A DNA stretch of 64,000 bases. Source: Methylobacterium sp. E-065 (GTDB taxonomy: Bacteria; Pseudomonadota; Alphaproteobacteria; Rhizobiales; Beijerinckiaceae). The stretch spans positions 98,020-162,019 of the forward strand of contig NZ_JAKSYD010000230.1 of the NCBI RefSeq assembly GCF_022829605.1, written 5' to 3'. The stretch's first letter is position 1. Every line of letters begins with the position of its first letter. Both the position numbers and the translations under genes were made by a program. Below are positions 1 through 9,502 of this stretch, piece by piece. A model generated the notes under the pieces. The model was not told the DNA's origin. It saw nothing but the letters and a program-made list of their open reading frames with translations, and made no database searches.

Positions 1-3000
1 GCGCTCGCCGGATCAGACGACCGAGGTAGAGCGGGCCGCCCGCCTTCGGGCCCGTGCCCGACAGGCCCGACCCGCCGAAGGGCTGCACGCCGACCACGGC
101 GCCGATGATGTTGCGGTTCACGTACCGATTGCCGGCCCGGACGCGGTCGAGGACCCGGGCGATCGTCTGGTCGATGCGACTGTGCAGACCGAAGGTCAGG
201 CCGTAGCCGGTGGCCCCGATCGCGGCCAGTAGGTCGTCGAGGTCCGCCCGCCTGTAGCGCAGCACGTGCAGCACCGGCCCGAAGACTTCGCGCTCGACAT
301 CCGCCACGCGGCCGATCTCGATCAGGGTGGGCGGCACGAAGGTCCCGCCTTCGGTTTCGAGCGGCAGGGCGAGCTGGTCGACGGCGAAACCGCGGGCCCG
401 CATTGCCGCGAGGTGTCGGCCGATCCCCTCGGCCGCTTCGGGGGTGATGACCGGACCGACATCCGTGGACAGGTGGCGCGGATCACCCACCGCCAGCTCG
501 CGCATCGCGCCCTTCAGCATCAGCAGGATACGGCCGGCGATCTCCTCCTGCAGACACAGGATCCGGAGGGCCGAGCAACGCTGGCCCGCAGAATCGAAGG
601 CGGAAGCGATCACGTCCGCGACCACCTGCTCGGCCAGGGCGGAAGAGTCCACCACCATAGCGTTCTGGCCGCCGGTCTCGGCGATGAAGGGCACGGGCTC
701 GCCGTGCCGGTTCAATCGCCCGGCGAGGCAGCGCTGGATCGTCTTGGCGACTGCCGTCGAGCCCGTGAATATCACGCCCCGAACCCGCGCGTCCGCGACC
801 AAAGCGGCGCCGACCGTACCGTCCCCCGGCAGGATCTGCAGCACGTCCTGCGGAATGCCCGCGTCGTGCAGCACTCGCACCGCCTCGGCGGCGGTGAGCG
901 GCGTCTCCTCGGCGGACTTGGCCAGGACCGTGTTGCCCGCCGCCAGGGCGGCCGCCACCTGCCCGACGAAGATCGCGAGCGGGAAATTCCACGGCGCGAT
1001 GCAGGCCACCGGCCCGAGCGGTTCGTATCTCCACTGGAGCGTCCGTTCGGCCTCGGCCGCGTAGTAGCGCAGGAAGTCCACGGCCTCGCGGATCTCCGCG
1101 CCCCCGTTGCCGAAGGATTTGCCCGCCTCCCGCACGATGAGCCCGATGAGCGCCGGCATCCGCGCCTCGAACACGTCGGCGGCCCGGCGCAGGCTAGCGG
1201 CCCGCTCGGCGGCGGACGTCCCCGCCCAGGCCAGCGCGGCGGATTCCGCGCGGGCGAGCGCCCGATCGATGTCCACAGCCGTCGCCGCTCGATAGAAGCC
1301 GACGATGTCCCGGTGATCGGCCGGGTTGCGCACGGGGGTTTCAGCCGCGCCGCCCCCCGGCGGCTCGGCTTTCCACGCTGTCCGGCCGCTTGCCGTCAGC
1401 GCATCCGCAAGCTGCCGGAGCGCTGCCTCGTCGGTGAGATCGAGGCCGGCGGCGTTGGCCCGTACGGGTCCGTAGAGATCGCGGGGCCGCGCGATCCGCG
1501 CGTGCGGCGTGCCCGGTGCCGGCATGGCCTCAACCAGGGTCACGGGATCGGCGATCAGGGTCTCGATCGGCACCGATTCATCGGCGACGCGATTCACGAA
1601 CGAGGTGTTGGCCCCGTTTTCGAGAAGCCGGCGCACGAGATAGGCCAGCAGCGTCTCGTGCGTCCCCACGGGCGCGTAGATCCGGCAAGGGCGCCGCAGA
1701 TCCGAGCCCGCCACGACGTCTTCGTAGAGCGGCTCGCCCATCCCGTGCAGGCATTGGAACTCGTACTGCCCGAGCCGGAAGTCGGGCCCCGCCATCTCCA
1801 CGATGGCGGCGAGCGTCTGTGCATTGTGGGTCGCGAATTGCGGGAACACCGCATCGGGCGCATCCAGCAGCCGGCGTGCACAGGCGAGATACGACACGTC
1901 GGTGTGGACCTTGCGGGTGAAGACCGGGAAGTCGGAAAGCCCGTCGACCTGGGCGCGCTTGATCTCGCTGTCCCAGTAGGCGCCCTTGACCAGCCGCACC
2001 ATCAGACGCCGCCGGCTGCGCCGGGCGAGATCGATCAGGACATCGATCACGAAGGGGCAGCGCTTGCCGTAGGCCTGGACCACGAAGCCGAGGCCGTCCC
2101 AGCCGGCAAGCTCCGGATCCAGGGCAAGCCGTTCCAGGATGTCCAGCGACAGGTCGAGCCGGTCGGCCTCCTCGGCGTCGATGTTGAGGCCGATGTCGAA
2201 GCCCTTGGCGAGGCGCGCCAGGCCCTGGACGCGCGGCACCAGCTCGGTCAGGACGCGCTCGCGCTGCGAACGGACATAGCGCGGATGGAGCGCCGACAGC
2301 TTGATCGAGATCCCCGGCCCGCGCAGCACGCCGCGCCCATCGGAGGCCGCGCCGATCGCCCGGATCGCGTCGTCGTAGGCGCCGAGATACCGCGCCGCAT
2401 CCCCGGCGGTGACGGCGGCCTCGCCCAGCATGTCGTACGAGTAGGTGAAGCCCTTCGCTTCCATCGTGGTGGCGTTGCGCAGGGCCTCGGCGATCGACCG
2501 GCCGGTGACGAACTGCTCGCCCATCATCCGCACCGCGAGATCGACGCCTCCGCGGATCAGCGGCTCGCCGCCGCGGGCGATCAGGCGGGTCAGCGCGGCG
2601 GACAGCCCGGCCTCGTCCCGGGTGGCGACCAGCCGACCGGTGACCAGCAAGCCCCAGGTCGCCGCGTTGACGAAAGGCGACGGGCTGTGGCCGAGATGGG
2701 CCGCCCAATCGCCCGGCGCGATCTTGTCACGGATCAACGCGTCGCGGGTCGCGGCATCGGGGATGCGCAGCAGCGCCTCGGCGAGGCACATCAGCGCGAC
2801 ACCCTCCTCGCTCGACAGGGCATATTCGTGGATCAGGCCCTCAACCCCTCCGCGGCGACCGTGGCGGCGCAGAAATTCGACAAGCCGGCGCGCCAGGGCG
2901 GCCACACGAGCGGCCGCGTCGGCGGGGAGGCGCGCCTGTTCGAGGAGCGGCGCGACGCAGTCCGGCTCCGGGCGCCGGCAGGCCGCAACCACGGCCTGCC

Positions 3001-3079
3001 GCAAGGGCGACAGGCCGGGCAGGTCGGCGAAGGCACCGAACGGTTCGGTTGCGCCGTCGACGATGGGGGACGCGACCAT
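1..3079 (-). CDS. putA: Bifunctional proline dehydrogenase / P5C dehydrogenase PutA (C-terminus off the window)
   Basis: Oxidises proline to glutamate in two steps. The N-terminal FAD-linked proline dehydrogenase is followed by an NAD-dependent glutamate-semialdehyde dehydrogenase. Visible landmarks are the PRODH barrel around residues 230-470 (GPGISIKLSALHPRY, LVKGAYWDSEIKRAQ, APVGTHETLLAYL) and the aldehyde dehydrogenase part from about residue 560 (catalytic Cys near 835 in GQRCSAL, then FGPVLHV). The N-terminus has no obvious ribbon-helix-helix, so this looks like the short, non-DNA-binding PutA type. ATG at 3079 is chosen because the PRODH-like sequence begins directly after it; the Shine-Dalgarno is weak. 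At least 1026 codons; it runs past position 1 without a stop. Confidence 0.95.
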   Translation of the reverse strand, partial: MVASPIVDGATEPFGAFADLPGLSPLRQAVVAACRRPEPDCVAPLLEQARLPADAAARVAALARRLVEFLRRHGRRGGVEGLIHEYALSSEEGVALMCLAEALLRIPDAATRDALIRDKIAPGDWAAHLGHSPSPFVNAATWGLLVTGRLVATRDEAGLSAALTRLIARGGEPLIRGGVDLAVRMMGEQFVTGRSIAEALRNATTMEAKGFTYSYDMLGEAAVTAGDAARYLGAYDDAIRAIGAASDGRGVLRGPGISIKLSALHPRYVRSQRERVLTELVPRVQGLARLAKGFDIGLNIDAEEADRLDLSLDILERLALDPELAGWDGLGFVVQAYGKRCPFVIDVLIDLARRSRRRLMVRLVKGAYWDSEIKRAQVDGLSDFPVFTRKVHTDVSYLACARRLLDAPDAVFPQFATHNAQTLAAIVEMAGPDFRLGQYEFQCLHGMGEPLYEDVVAGSDLRRPCRIYAPVGTHETLLAYLVRRLLENGANTSFVNRVADESVPIETLIADPVTLVEAMPAPGTPHARIARPRDLYGPVRANAAGLDLTDEAALRQLADALTASGRTAWKAEPPGGGAAETPVRNPADHRDIVGFYRAATAVDIDRALARAESAALAWAGTSAAERAASLRRAADVFEARMPALIGLIVREAGKSFGNGGAEIREAVDFLRYYAAEAERTLQWRYEPLGPVACIAPWNFPLAIFVGQVAAALAAGNTVLAKSAEETPLTAAEAVRVLHDAGIPQDVLQILPGDGTVGAALVADARVRGVIFTGSTAVAKTIQRCLAGRLNRHGEPVPFIAETGGQNAMVVDSSALAEQVVADVIASAFDSAGQRCSALRILCLQEEIAGRILLMLKGAMRELAVGDPRHLSTDVGPVITPEAAEGIGRHLAAMRARGFAVDQLALPLETEGGTFVPPTLIEIGRVADVEREVFGPVLHVLRYRRADLDDLLAAIGATGYGLTFGLHSRIDQTIARVLDRVRAGNRYVNRNIIGAVVGVQPFGGSGLSGTGPKAGGPLYLGRLIRRA

Positions 3080-3176
3080 GGATCATACCCCGACTGCAGC
3101 GGCTCGACCGCCCGAGGGACAGGCTACGCCGATCCCATCCGCCGTTTAAGCCCCGGCCAGTTCCGCCGATCAGACG

Positions 3177-3956
3177 TCACGGCGCGGCATGGGCGGCCTC
3201 GATCGCGTCCGTGAGGACAGGCTGGGCGCCCTCGCGACGCAGAACCGCGTTCGGGATGACGACCGTATCGGCGCAGGCTTGCGCGTAGTGGGGCAGATCA
3301 TACTGGACGGCGAGGCCGCCGGCCTTGGCATCAGGCCACGCCATCATGGCCGGCGGATCGCCCATAGAGGTGTCCTGCACCACTGTTCGGCACGCGTCGT
3401 CGTCGCCGTCACGCTTCGCGGCGCCCGTCTTCGGACGGTAGCGTTCGAGATAGAGGGCGTGCAGCCGCTTGGAGGCGAGCGTGACCATCTTGGTCCCGTC
3501 CATGCCTTCGACGAGAGCGACTTTACCGGTCAGCGCCGGCGGAAGCAGCTTCGTCCAGTCGACCGGCACGCCGGTCGTCAGGTCGTACATGATCGCCATG
3601 AGTCCGGTGCTCGGATGCGCACCACCGCAGAACATGTCGTCGCTGATCTCGACGCTCAGGAAGCGCGGGCCACGCATCGGCGTGCGGATCGTCCGCGTCC
3701 AGGAGCTGTTCGCGCCACCATCGGCCTGACAGGACCGGGCCGCCTTGCGGACATTCCCGTCGAGGCGCTTCAGCGCGGCGTTGATCCGGCGCTCCGCGTC
3801 GTCGGCAGGCGCCGCGATCTGCGGCATGGCGGCGAGACATGGCTTCAGCTCCGGTTGGGCCGCCACAGTGACCAGCCGATCGGCCGCCCATGTCGGGTTG
3901 GCCACAAGGGCTAGAAGGGTGGCAGCACCAAGCTTGAGGCGAAGGATCTGGTTCAT
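3177..3956 (-). CDS. Secreted DUF3298-like protein
   Basis: 259 residues with a clear signal peptide (MNQILRLKLGAATLLALVAN, cleavage near TWA-AD), so it is probably exported. The middle has a CGGAHPSTG motif, which resembles the GGAH motif of DUF3298/RsiV-like domains, and six or so cysteines that could pair in the periplasm. The open frame extends 28 codons further upstream, but the ATG at 3956 puts the signal peptide at the N-terminus. It is divergent from the saccharopine-dehydrogenase-like gene and ends about 100 nt before putA begins. No enzymatic role can be assigned; the family assignment rests on one motif. Confidence 0.75.
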   Translation of the reverse strand: MNQILRLKLGAATLLALVANPTWAADRLVTVAAQPELKPCLAAMPQIAAPADDAERRINAALKRLDGNVRKAARSCQADGGANSSWTRTIRTPMRGPRFLSVEISDDMFCGGAHPSTGLMAIMYDLTTGVPVDWTKLLPPALTGKVALVEGMDGTKMVTLASKRLHALYLERYRPKTGAAKRDGDDDACRTVVQDTSMGDPPAMMAWPDAKAGGLAVQYDLPHYAQACADTVVIPNAVLRREGAQPVLTDAIEAAHAAP

Positions 3957-4098
3957 CGTCGCGTCGCTCCAGGGCGAATCGAGGCTTGTCCGGTCGCATT
4001 GGCTCCTCGCCGCGTCCCGGGCCAAGCGTCGGTGCTGCAAATCCAGGCCGCACGCGGCGCGCTTTCACACGCGCGGGCACGGTGGCAGAAGCCAGACC

Positions 4099-5145
4099 AT
4101 GGGCACGATCCTCATCTACGGCGCCACCGGCTACACCGGCACGCTGCTCGCCGAACACGCGCTCGCGCGGGGCCTGCGGCCGATCCTGGCGGGGCGCGAT
4201 CCAGACAAGCTGCGTCCGCTCGCCCGGCGGCTCGCCCTCGAATCGCGCGCCGCGCGCCTCGACGAGCCGGAGCGCCTTCGGGCGGCGCTCAACGGAGTCG
4301 CGGCGGCGATCCACGCTGCCGGCCCCTTCTCGAAGACGGCGCGGCCGATGGCCGAGGCCTGCCTCGCCGCGGGCGTGCACTATGTCGACATCACCGGCGA
4401 AATCTCGGTGCTGGAGGCGCTCGCGGCGCGGGACGCGGAGGCGAAGGCAGCCGGCATCGTGCTGTTGCCGGCCGCGGGGTTCGATGTCGTGCCGAGCGAC
4501 TGCTTGGCGGCCCACGTGGCACGGCGTCTTCCCGGTGCGACGCACCTGCGGATCTCGATCGGCGGCTTCGGCGGGTTCAGCCAGGGCACCGCCCGGACCA
4601 TGGTCGAGGGTATCGCCTGGGGTACGCGGGTGCGCCGGGACGGCCGCATCGTCGAGTTGCCGAGCCCGCCCCGAAGCAGCGCCGATTTCGGCCGCGGCCC
4701 GCGTCGGACCGTGGGGCTCGGCTGGGGCGACGTGTCGAGTGCGTGGTACTCGACACGCGTCCCCAATATCGACGTGTATTTCGAGGCCTTCCCCGCCATG
4801 GCGGCCGCCGCCGGCCTGCCGGCCGGTATCCGGCGGATCATTGCCGGAGAGACAGTGCAGCGGCTGATCAACCGCGGCATCGACCGGCTGCCCGCCGGGC
4901 CCTCCGAGACCGCGCGGAAGGCGGCGCGCAGCACCTTCCTGGCGGAGGCGTGGGACGGCGCCGGGCGAAGGGTAGCGAGCCGGATGGAGACGCCGGAGGG
5001 CTACACGCTGACGGCCGCGACGGCCCTGGAGGTGGCCCGCCGCCTCGCCTCGGGCGCGGTGCCGGCTGGCTTCCATACACCGGTGACGGCCTTCGGACCG
5101 GATTTCATCCTCAATTTCCTGGACGTGGTGCGGACGGACCTCTGA
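4099..5145 (+). CDS. Saccharopine dehydrogenase-like NAD(P)-binding oxidoreductase
   Basis: 348 residues. Starts with a Rossmann nucleotide-binding segment (ILIYGATGYTGTLLAEHAL) followed by the typical second signature HYVDITGE near residue 95 and GFDVVPSDCLAAH near residue 130. This pattern belongs to the saccharopine dehydrogenase / trans-acting enoyl reductase group, in which most members act on unknown substrates. The ATG at 4099 is preferred over upstream in-frame codons because the Rossmann fold begins at residue 3. It is monocistronic and divergent from the secreted DUF3298-like gene; nothing nearby indicates lysine metabolism. Confidence 0.85.
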   Translation: MGTILIYGATGYTGTLLAEHALARGLRPILAGRDPDKLRPLARRLALESRAARLDEPERLRAALNGVAAAIHAAGPFSKTARPMAEACLAAGVHYVDITGEISVLEALAARDAEAKAAGIVLLPAAGFDVVPSDCLAAHVARRLPGATHLRISIGGFGGFSQGTARTMVEGIAWGTRVRRDGRIVELPSPPRSSADFGRGPRRTVGLGWGDVSSAWYSTRVPNIDVYFEAFPAMAAAAGLPAGIRRIIAGETVQRLINRGIDRLPAGPSETARKAARSTFLAEAWDGAGRRVASRMETPEGYTLTAATALEVARRLASGAVPAGFHTPVTAFGPDFILNFLDVVRTDL

Positions 5146-5203
5146 TCCTCCAAGGAACACGACACAAGACCGGGAAACCCTGGGATGGGTTGTCGAATCC
5201 ACC

Positions 5204-5317
5204 CCCTCATCGTGAGGTGCCGGAGCGCAGCGGAGGCCTCGAAGGAGGCCTCCAGAGATCGCGCGTGTTGTGGAACCCTCCTTCGAGGCCCGCTGACGCT
5301 GGCACCTCAGGATCAGG
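5204..5317. repeat. Long imperfect palindromic intergenic repeat
   Basis: The left arm at 5204-5250 (starting CCTCATCGTGAGGTGCC) is nearly the reverse complement of the right arm at 5276-5317 (ending GGCACCTCAGGATCAGG), with a 25-nt loop between. Flanking TGGGATGGG and TGGGTGGGA words extend the symmetry. It sits between two convergent genes and could fold into a long stem that stops transcription from both sides. Elements of this appearance are frequent in Rhizobiales intergenic DNA; family membership is from memory. Confidence 0.75.
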
Positions 5318-5368
5318 TGATTGGGTGGGATCGACCCGGCTTGGCGCTGTCGTTGACCGTGCTACTCC

Positions 5369-6892
5369 TCACACCGTGGCGCCGATCTGCCAGGGCGCGA
5401 ATTCCGACGCTCCGAAATCGAACTGCTCACTCTTCGTCCGCTCGCCGCCCGCGACCTTGAGGATCAGCTCAAAAATCCGCCGTCCGGCCTGTTCGACACT
5501 CTCCTCCCCGTCGAGGATCGTGCCGCAATTGACGTCCATGTCCTCCTCGAGCCGCCGGTACATGGCCGAGTTGGTGGCGATCTTGATCGACGGGGCCGGC
5601 TTGCAGCCGAACACGCTGCCCCGGCCCGTGGTGAAGCACACGAGATTCGCCCCGCCCGCCACCTGCCCGGTCGCCGAGACCGGGTCGTAGCCCGGCGTGT
5701 CCATGAACACGAACCCCTTGGCGGTGACCGGATCGGCGTAGCGCAGCACGTCCACGAGGTTGGTGCTCCCGGCCTTGGCCATGGCGCCGAGGGACTTCTC
5801 AAGGATCGTAGTCAGTCCGCCGGCCTTGTTGCCGGGCGACGGGTTGGCGTCGATCTCCGAGCCCTCCTTGCGGGTGTATTCCTCCCACCAGCGCATCAGG
5901 TCCACCAGCTTCTGGCCAACCTCCGGGCTGACGGCGCGGCGGGTGAACAGGTGCTCGGCCCCGTAGGTCTCGGTCGTCTCCGACAGGATCACCGTGCCGC
6001 CGTTCTGCACCACGAGGTCGCTGGCGATCCCGAGCGCCGGATTGGCCGAGACGCCGGAATAGCCGTCCGACCCGCCGCATTGCAGGGCGACGATCAGTTC
6101 GCCTGCCGGCACCGACTCGCGGTGGACGACGTTGGCCTCGTCGAGAATCCCCTTCACGAAGTCGATGCCGGCCTCAACGGTCTTGCGGGTGCCGCCGAGG
6201 CTCTGGATGTTCATGCTGCGGATCCGGTCGCCCAGCCCCTGCTCCTCCAGGAAGGCACCGATCTGGTTCACCTCGCAGCCGAGCCCGATCATCACGATGT
6301 GCGAGAAATTGACGTGCCGGGCGTAGCCCGCGAGCGTCCGGCGCAGGAGCCGCAGCGGCTCGCCCATCGCCATGCCGCAGCCGGTCTTGTGGGTCAGCGC
6401 CACCACGCCGTCGACGTTCGGGTAGGCGGCCAGCGGGTCGAGCCCAAGGATCGGGTGGCGCCGGAACGCGTCGGCGATCAGATCGGCGACGTGGGCGCTG
6501 CAATTCACCGAGGTGAGGATGCCGACGTAGTTGCGGGTCGCGATCCGCCCGTCCGGACGGCGGATGCCCTGGAAGGTTGCGGGCGGCGCGACGAGCCAGG
6601 TCGGCTTCGTATCGACCCCGAACGCATAGTCGCGGGCGAACGCGCCCATCCCGAGATTGTGGACGTGGACGTGCCGCCCGGCCGCGATCTCCTCCTTGGC
6701 GAAGCCGATGATCTGGCCGTACTTCGTCACCGCCTCGCCGCTCCGGTGCGGGCGCACCGCGACCTTGTGGCCGGCCGGGATCCGCTCGGCGGCGGTGACA
6801 CCCTCGGTGACCGGCGTGCCGGGTTCGATGGCGCCGCGGGCCACGACGACGCCGTCGTCCGGGCGCAGGGTGATGACGGGATAGGCAGGCAT
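5369..6892 (-). CDS. UxaA-family altronate/galactarate-type dehydratase
   Basis: 507 residues with both parts of the UxaA fold: an N-terminal SAF-like domain (about residues 10-85) and the large dehydratase domain beginning at FQGIRRPDGRIATRNYVG. Family landmarks include TSVNCSAHVADLIADAF, LTHKTGCGMAMGE, GLGCEVNQIG and CGGSDGYSG. UxaA/GarD enzymes are Fe-dependent sugar-acid dehydratases; the homologous SuyAB pair is a sulfolactate lyase. ATG at 6892 has an AGGAG box six bases upstream. An alternative ATG at 6925 overlaps the permease stop (ATGA). Last gene of an operon with the permease and the Ldh2-type dehydrogenase. Exact substrate unknown. Confidence 0.88.
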   Translation of the reverse strand: MPAYPVITLRPDDGVVVARGAIEPGTPVTEGVTAAERIPAGHKVAVRPHRSGEAVTKYGQIIGFAKEEIAAGRHVHVHNLGMGAFARDYAFGVDTKPTWLVAPPATFQGIRRPDGRIATRNYVGILTSVNCSAHVADLIADAFRRHPILGLDPLAAYPNVDGVVALTHKTGCGMAMGEPLRLLRRTLAGYARHVNFSHIVMIGLGCEVNQIGAFLEEQGLGDRIRSMNIQSLGGTRKTVEAGIDFVKGILDEANVVHRESVPAGELIVALQCGGSDGYSGVSANPALGIASDLVVQNGGTVILSETTETYGAEHLFTRRAVSPEVGQKLVDLMRWWEEYTRKEGSEIDANPSPGNKAGGLTTILEKSLGAMAKAGSTNLVDVLRYADPVTAKGFVFMDTPGYDPVSATGQVAGGANLVCFTTGRGSVFGCKPAPSIKIATNSAMYRRLEEDMDVNCGTILDGEESVEQAGRRIFELILKVAGGERTKSEQFDFGASEFAPWQIGATV

Positions 6893-6921
6893 GGCTGTCT
6901 CCTGACGATGCGTCGCGTCGC

Positions 6922-8232
6922 TCATCGGGCCGCCTCCGGCCGGAGAGCCGGGGCGCGGGCCTCGCGCACCGGCAGCGGTGCGATCTCGCCGACCACGAAC
7001 AGGTAGATGAAGGCGCCGAGCAGGCAGAACCCGCCGGCCACGATCAACGGTATGACGAACGAACCCTGCGTGACGGTCAGCATCACGCCGGTGAAGGTCG
7101 TGGTCACGATGCCGGCGACGTTCGAGGCGAAGTTCTGGATACCGCCGATCGAGGCCACGTGCGCCGGCGTCGGCGCCACGTCGCCGGGCAGCGCCCAGAT
7201 CGAGGCCGCCGTGAAGGCGAGGCTGCCATAGGCCACCGCGAAGCACAGCAACGCCACGTAGACGTTGGGCGCGATGATCGAGAGCGTGATCACCGAGGAC
7301 ATCAGCATGCCGCCGACAAGGCAGGTCTTGCGCGCGGCCGTCAGGCTCCAGCCCCGGCGGTACAGCGCGTCGGAGGCGAAACCGCCGAGCCAGCCTGCCG
7401 GGATCGAGGCGAGCGCGGGCAGGCTGCCCAGCGTGCCGAGTTCGGCGAGCGAGAAGCCGCGAGCCTTCACGAGGTAGGTCGGGAACCACGTGATGAAAAA
7501 GTAGATCACGAAGTTCAGGCAGAAGAAGCCGGCCATCATCCCCCAGACCGTGCGGTAGCGGAACAGGGACAGCCACGGCACCTGTTCTTGCGCCTCCGCA
7601 GCATCCACGGATTTCGGCCGGTCCTGTGCGGCCCGTAGGCGGGCGAGTTCCTCCGGGGACACGGCGGGGTGGTTCTCGGGCTCGCGATAGAGCCACATCC
7701 AGAACACCGCCCAGACGAAGCCGAGCACGCCGGTGACGATGAAGGATTCGCGCCAGCCGAGCGTCGCGATCACCCAGGAGACCAGCGGGATCGCGAGCGC
7801 CGAGCCCACCCGCGAGCCGCTGTCGAAGATGCTGCTGGCAAAGCTCCGCTCGCCGCGGGGGAACCACGAGGCCGTGACCTTGGCGAAGGACGGATACGCC
7901 CCCGCCTCGCCGATGCCGAGCAGCATGCGCAGGCCGAGCAGGGACAGGAAGCCTCGGCCCGCCGCGGTCAGCGCCGTACAGGCCGACCACCAGACCACCG
8001 CCACGACCAGCGAGAGCCGCGCCCCGACCCGGTCGGCGACGTAGCCGAACGGCAATTGCATGATCGCGTAGGTCCAGAAGAAGCCCGACAGGATCAGGCC
8101 CATGTCGGTGGCGTCGAGCCCCAATTCCTTCGCCATGGAGGGGGCGGCGACCGCCAGATTGGCGCGATCGATGTAGTTGATCGCGTTGGCGGCCATGCAG
8201 AGGCCGATCATGAGCCAGCGCAGACGAGGCAT
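6922..8232 (-). CDS. MFS permease of the anion:cation symporter (sugar-acid) type
   Basis: 436 residues, about twelve hydrophobic segments in the 6+6 layout of the major facilitator superfamily. The N-terminal INYIDRANLAVAAPSMAKEL and the loop GYVADRVGAR are typical of the hexuronate/glucarate/phthalate permease group (ExuT/GudP/GarP-like). A strong GGGAGGAA box precedes the ATG at 8232. It lies between the Ldh2-type dehydrogenase (96 nt upstream) and the UxaA-type dehydratase (29 nt downstream), so it probably imports the organic acid they degrade. Confidence 0.9.
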   Translation of the reverse strand: MPRLRWLMIGLCMAANAINYIDRANLAVAAPSMAKELGLDATDMGLILSGFFWTYAIMQLPFGYVADRVGARLSLVVAVVWWSACTALTAAGRGFLSLLGLRMLLGIGEAGAYPSFAKVTASWFPRGERSFASSIFDSGSRVGSALAIPLVSWVIATLGWRESFIVTGVLGFVWAVFWMWLYREPENHPAVSPEELARLRAAQDRPKSVDAAEAQEQVPWLSLFRYRTVWGMMAGFFCLNFVIYFFITWFPTYLVKARGFSLAELGTLGSLPALASIPAGWLGGFASDALYRRGWSLTAARKTCLVGGMLMSSVITLSIIAPNVYVALLCFAVAYGSLAFTAASIWALPGDVAPTPAHVASIGGIQNFASNVAGIVTTTFTGVMLTVTQGSFVIPLIVAGGFCLLGAFIYLFVVGEIAPLPVREARAPALRPEAAR

Positions 8233-8328
8233 CGTGTTCCTCCCGAAACGCGGGGATGGCGTCCCCGTTTGGCGCGGCGCCCCCGTTGTGGCCGGGGGTC
8301 GCCGCAGAGAACGTCGCCGGTCGCCCGA

Positions 8329-9399
8329 TCAGGCGCGGTAGGCATCTCCGTCGAGCCCGTGCGGCCGGCCGGCGGCCAGGAGCGTTTCCCAGACCGGCTC
8401 GGGCAGCGGCACGCCCTCCGCGAGGCGCTGGGCCCGCATCCGGCGTTCCGGCTCGCCGGGCAGCAGCACCTCGGCGCCGGGCATCGGGCGCGCGCTCTTG
8501 AAGAAATCGAGATAGGTCCGCGCCTCGGTGGCCAGCACATCCTCGGTCCCGAGGGCCGCCGGCGTCACGTAGATCGACAGCATGCCGTTGCAGATCCGGC
8601 GCTTGCCCGGCCCGGCCGTACCGGACCCGGTAAGCGCGCCGGCCAGCAGCTCGCACATCAGCGCCAGCCCCGAGCCCTTGTGCTCGCCGAAAGCCCGGAT
8701 CGCGCCGGCGCCGCGCTGGTTGTCGCGCTCGTCATCGTCGAGGGGGCCGAACAGGGTCGCCGGATCCGTGCTGAGGCGACCGTCGGGCTCGATCAGCGCG
8801 CCCTCCGGCAGCGCCTTGCCGCCCCGGGAGGCGACCAGCACCTTGCCCTCGGCCACCAACGAGGTGGCAAAGTCGAGGATGATCGGATCGGCATCCGGCA
8901 CCGGGAAACCGGCAGAGAACGGCGCGGTGGAGAACCGCCGCTCGACGGAGCCGAACGGCGCCACCAGCAGGCTGCCCGCCACATTGACGAAATGGACCGA
9001 GACCAGCCCGGCAGCGGCGGCGCGTTCTGACCATTCGCCGATCCGGCCGATATGCCCGGAATGCCGGAGGGCGATAATCGCGACGCCGGTCGCCCGCGCC
9101 TTGGCGATCCCGAGATCGACCGCGAAAGGTCCGGCGGTCTGCCCGAACCCGTAGAGCGCGTCCACCAGGGCGAAGCTCGGCGCGTCGGTGACGATCTCGG
9201 GCGTCCGGCCCGCCTCGACCTCGCCGGTGCGCAACCACTCGACGTAGCGGGGCACCCGAACGACGCCGTGGCTATCGTGGCCGGTCAGGTTGGCCGCTAC
9301 CAGGAAGCGGCCGATCCGCTCGGCCTCCGCCTCCGCACAGCCCTCGCGCACGAAGATGTCCCGCACATAGGCAGATAGCCCGTCAGCCGAGATCCGCAT
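8329..9399 (-). CDS. Ldh2-family (malate/L-lactate/sulfolactate-type) NAD(P) dehydrogenase
   Basis: 356 residues of the Ldh2/MDH2 oxidoreductase family, which reduce or oxidise 2-hydroxy/2-keto acids without a classical Rossmann fold. Seen: GHDSHGVVRVPRYVEWL near the N-terminus, the RHSGHIGRIGEW segment with the family's catalytic histidine, and DFATSLVAEGKVLVA. The ATG at 9399 follows a GGGAGGAG box seven bases upstream; nine extra in-frame codons upstream are ignored. First gene of the operon with the permease and UxaA-type dehydratase. Relatives include YiaK, ComC and ureidoglycolate dehydrogenase, so the substrate is not fixed by sequence. Confidence 0.88.
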   Translation of the reverse strand: MRISADGLSAYVRDIFVREGCAEAEAERIGRFLVAANLTGHDSHGVVRVPRYVEWLRTGEVEAGRTPEIVTDAPSFALVDALYGFGQTAGPFAVDLGIAKARATGVAIIALRHSGHIGRIGEWSERAAAAGLVSVHFVNVAGSLLVAPFGSVERRFSTAPFSAGFPVPDADPIILDFATSLVAEGKVLVASRGGKALPEGALIEPDGRLSTDPATLFGPLDDDERDNQRGAGAIRAFGEHKGSGLALMCELLAGALTGSGTAGPGKRRICNGMLSIYVTPAALGTEDVLATEARTYLDFFKSARPMPGAEVLLPGEPERRMRAQRLAEGVPLPEPVWETLLAAGRPHGLDGDAYRA

Positions 9400-9502
9400 T
9401 CCGGCTCCTCCCTGGCCGCGCCTCACCGGGCACGTGCGGGATGAAGCTAGCGCCCACGAACGTGCTGTGCGAGCCGTTCGGGTGACGCCTTCACCGGCAG
9501 CG

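Noticed and set aside
266..3214. Plus-strand open frame of 982 codons opposite putA
   Set aside because: Arg/His/Gly-rich shadow with no recognisable domain, produced by third-position GC bias; the minus strand encodes an intact PutA.
5369..8656. Single 1095-codon minus-strand frame that would fuse the permease region to the dehydratase
   Set aside because: The upstream part is out of frame with the real MFS gene; the true dehydratase begins at 6892 (or 6925) with its own Shine-Dalgarno.
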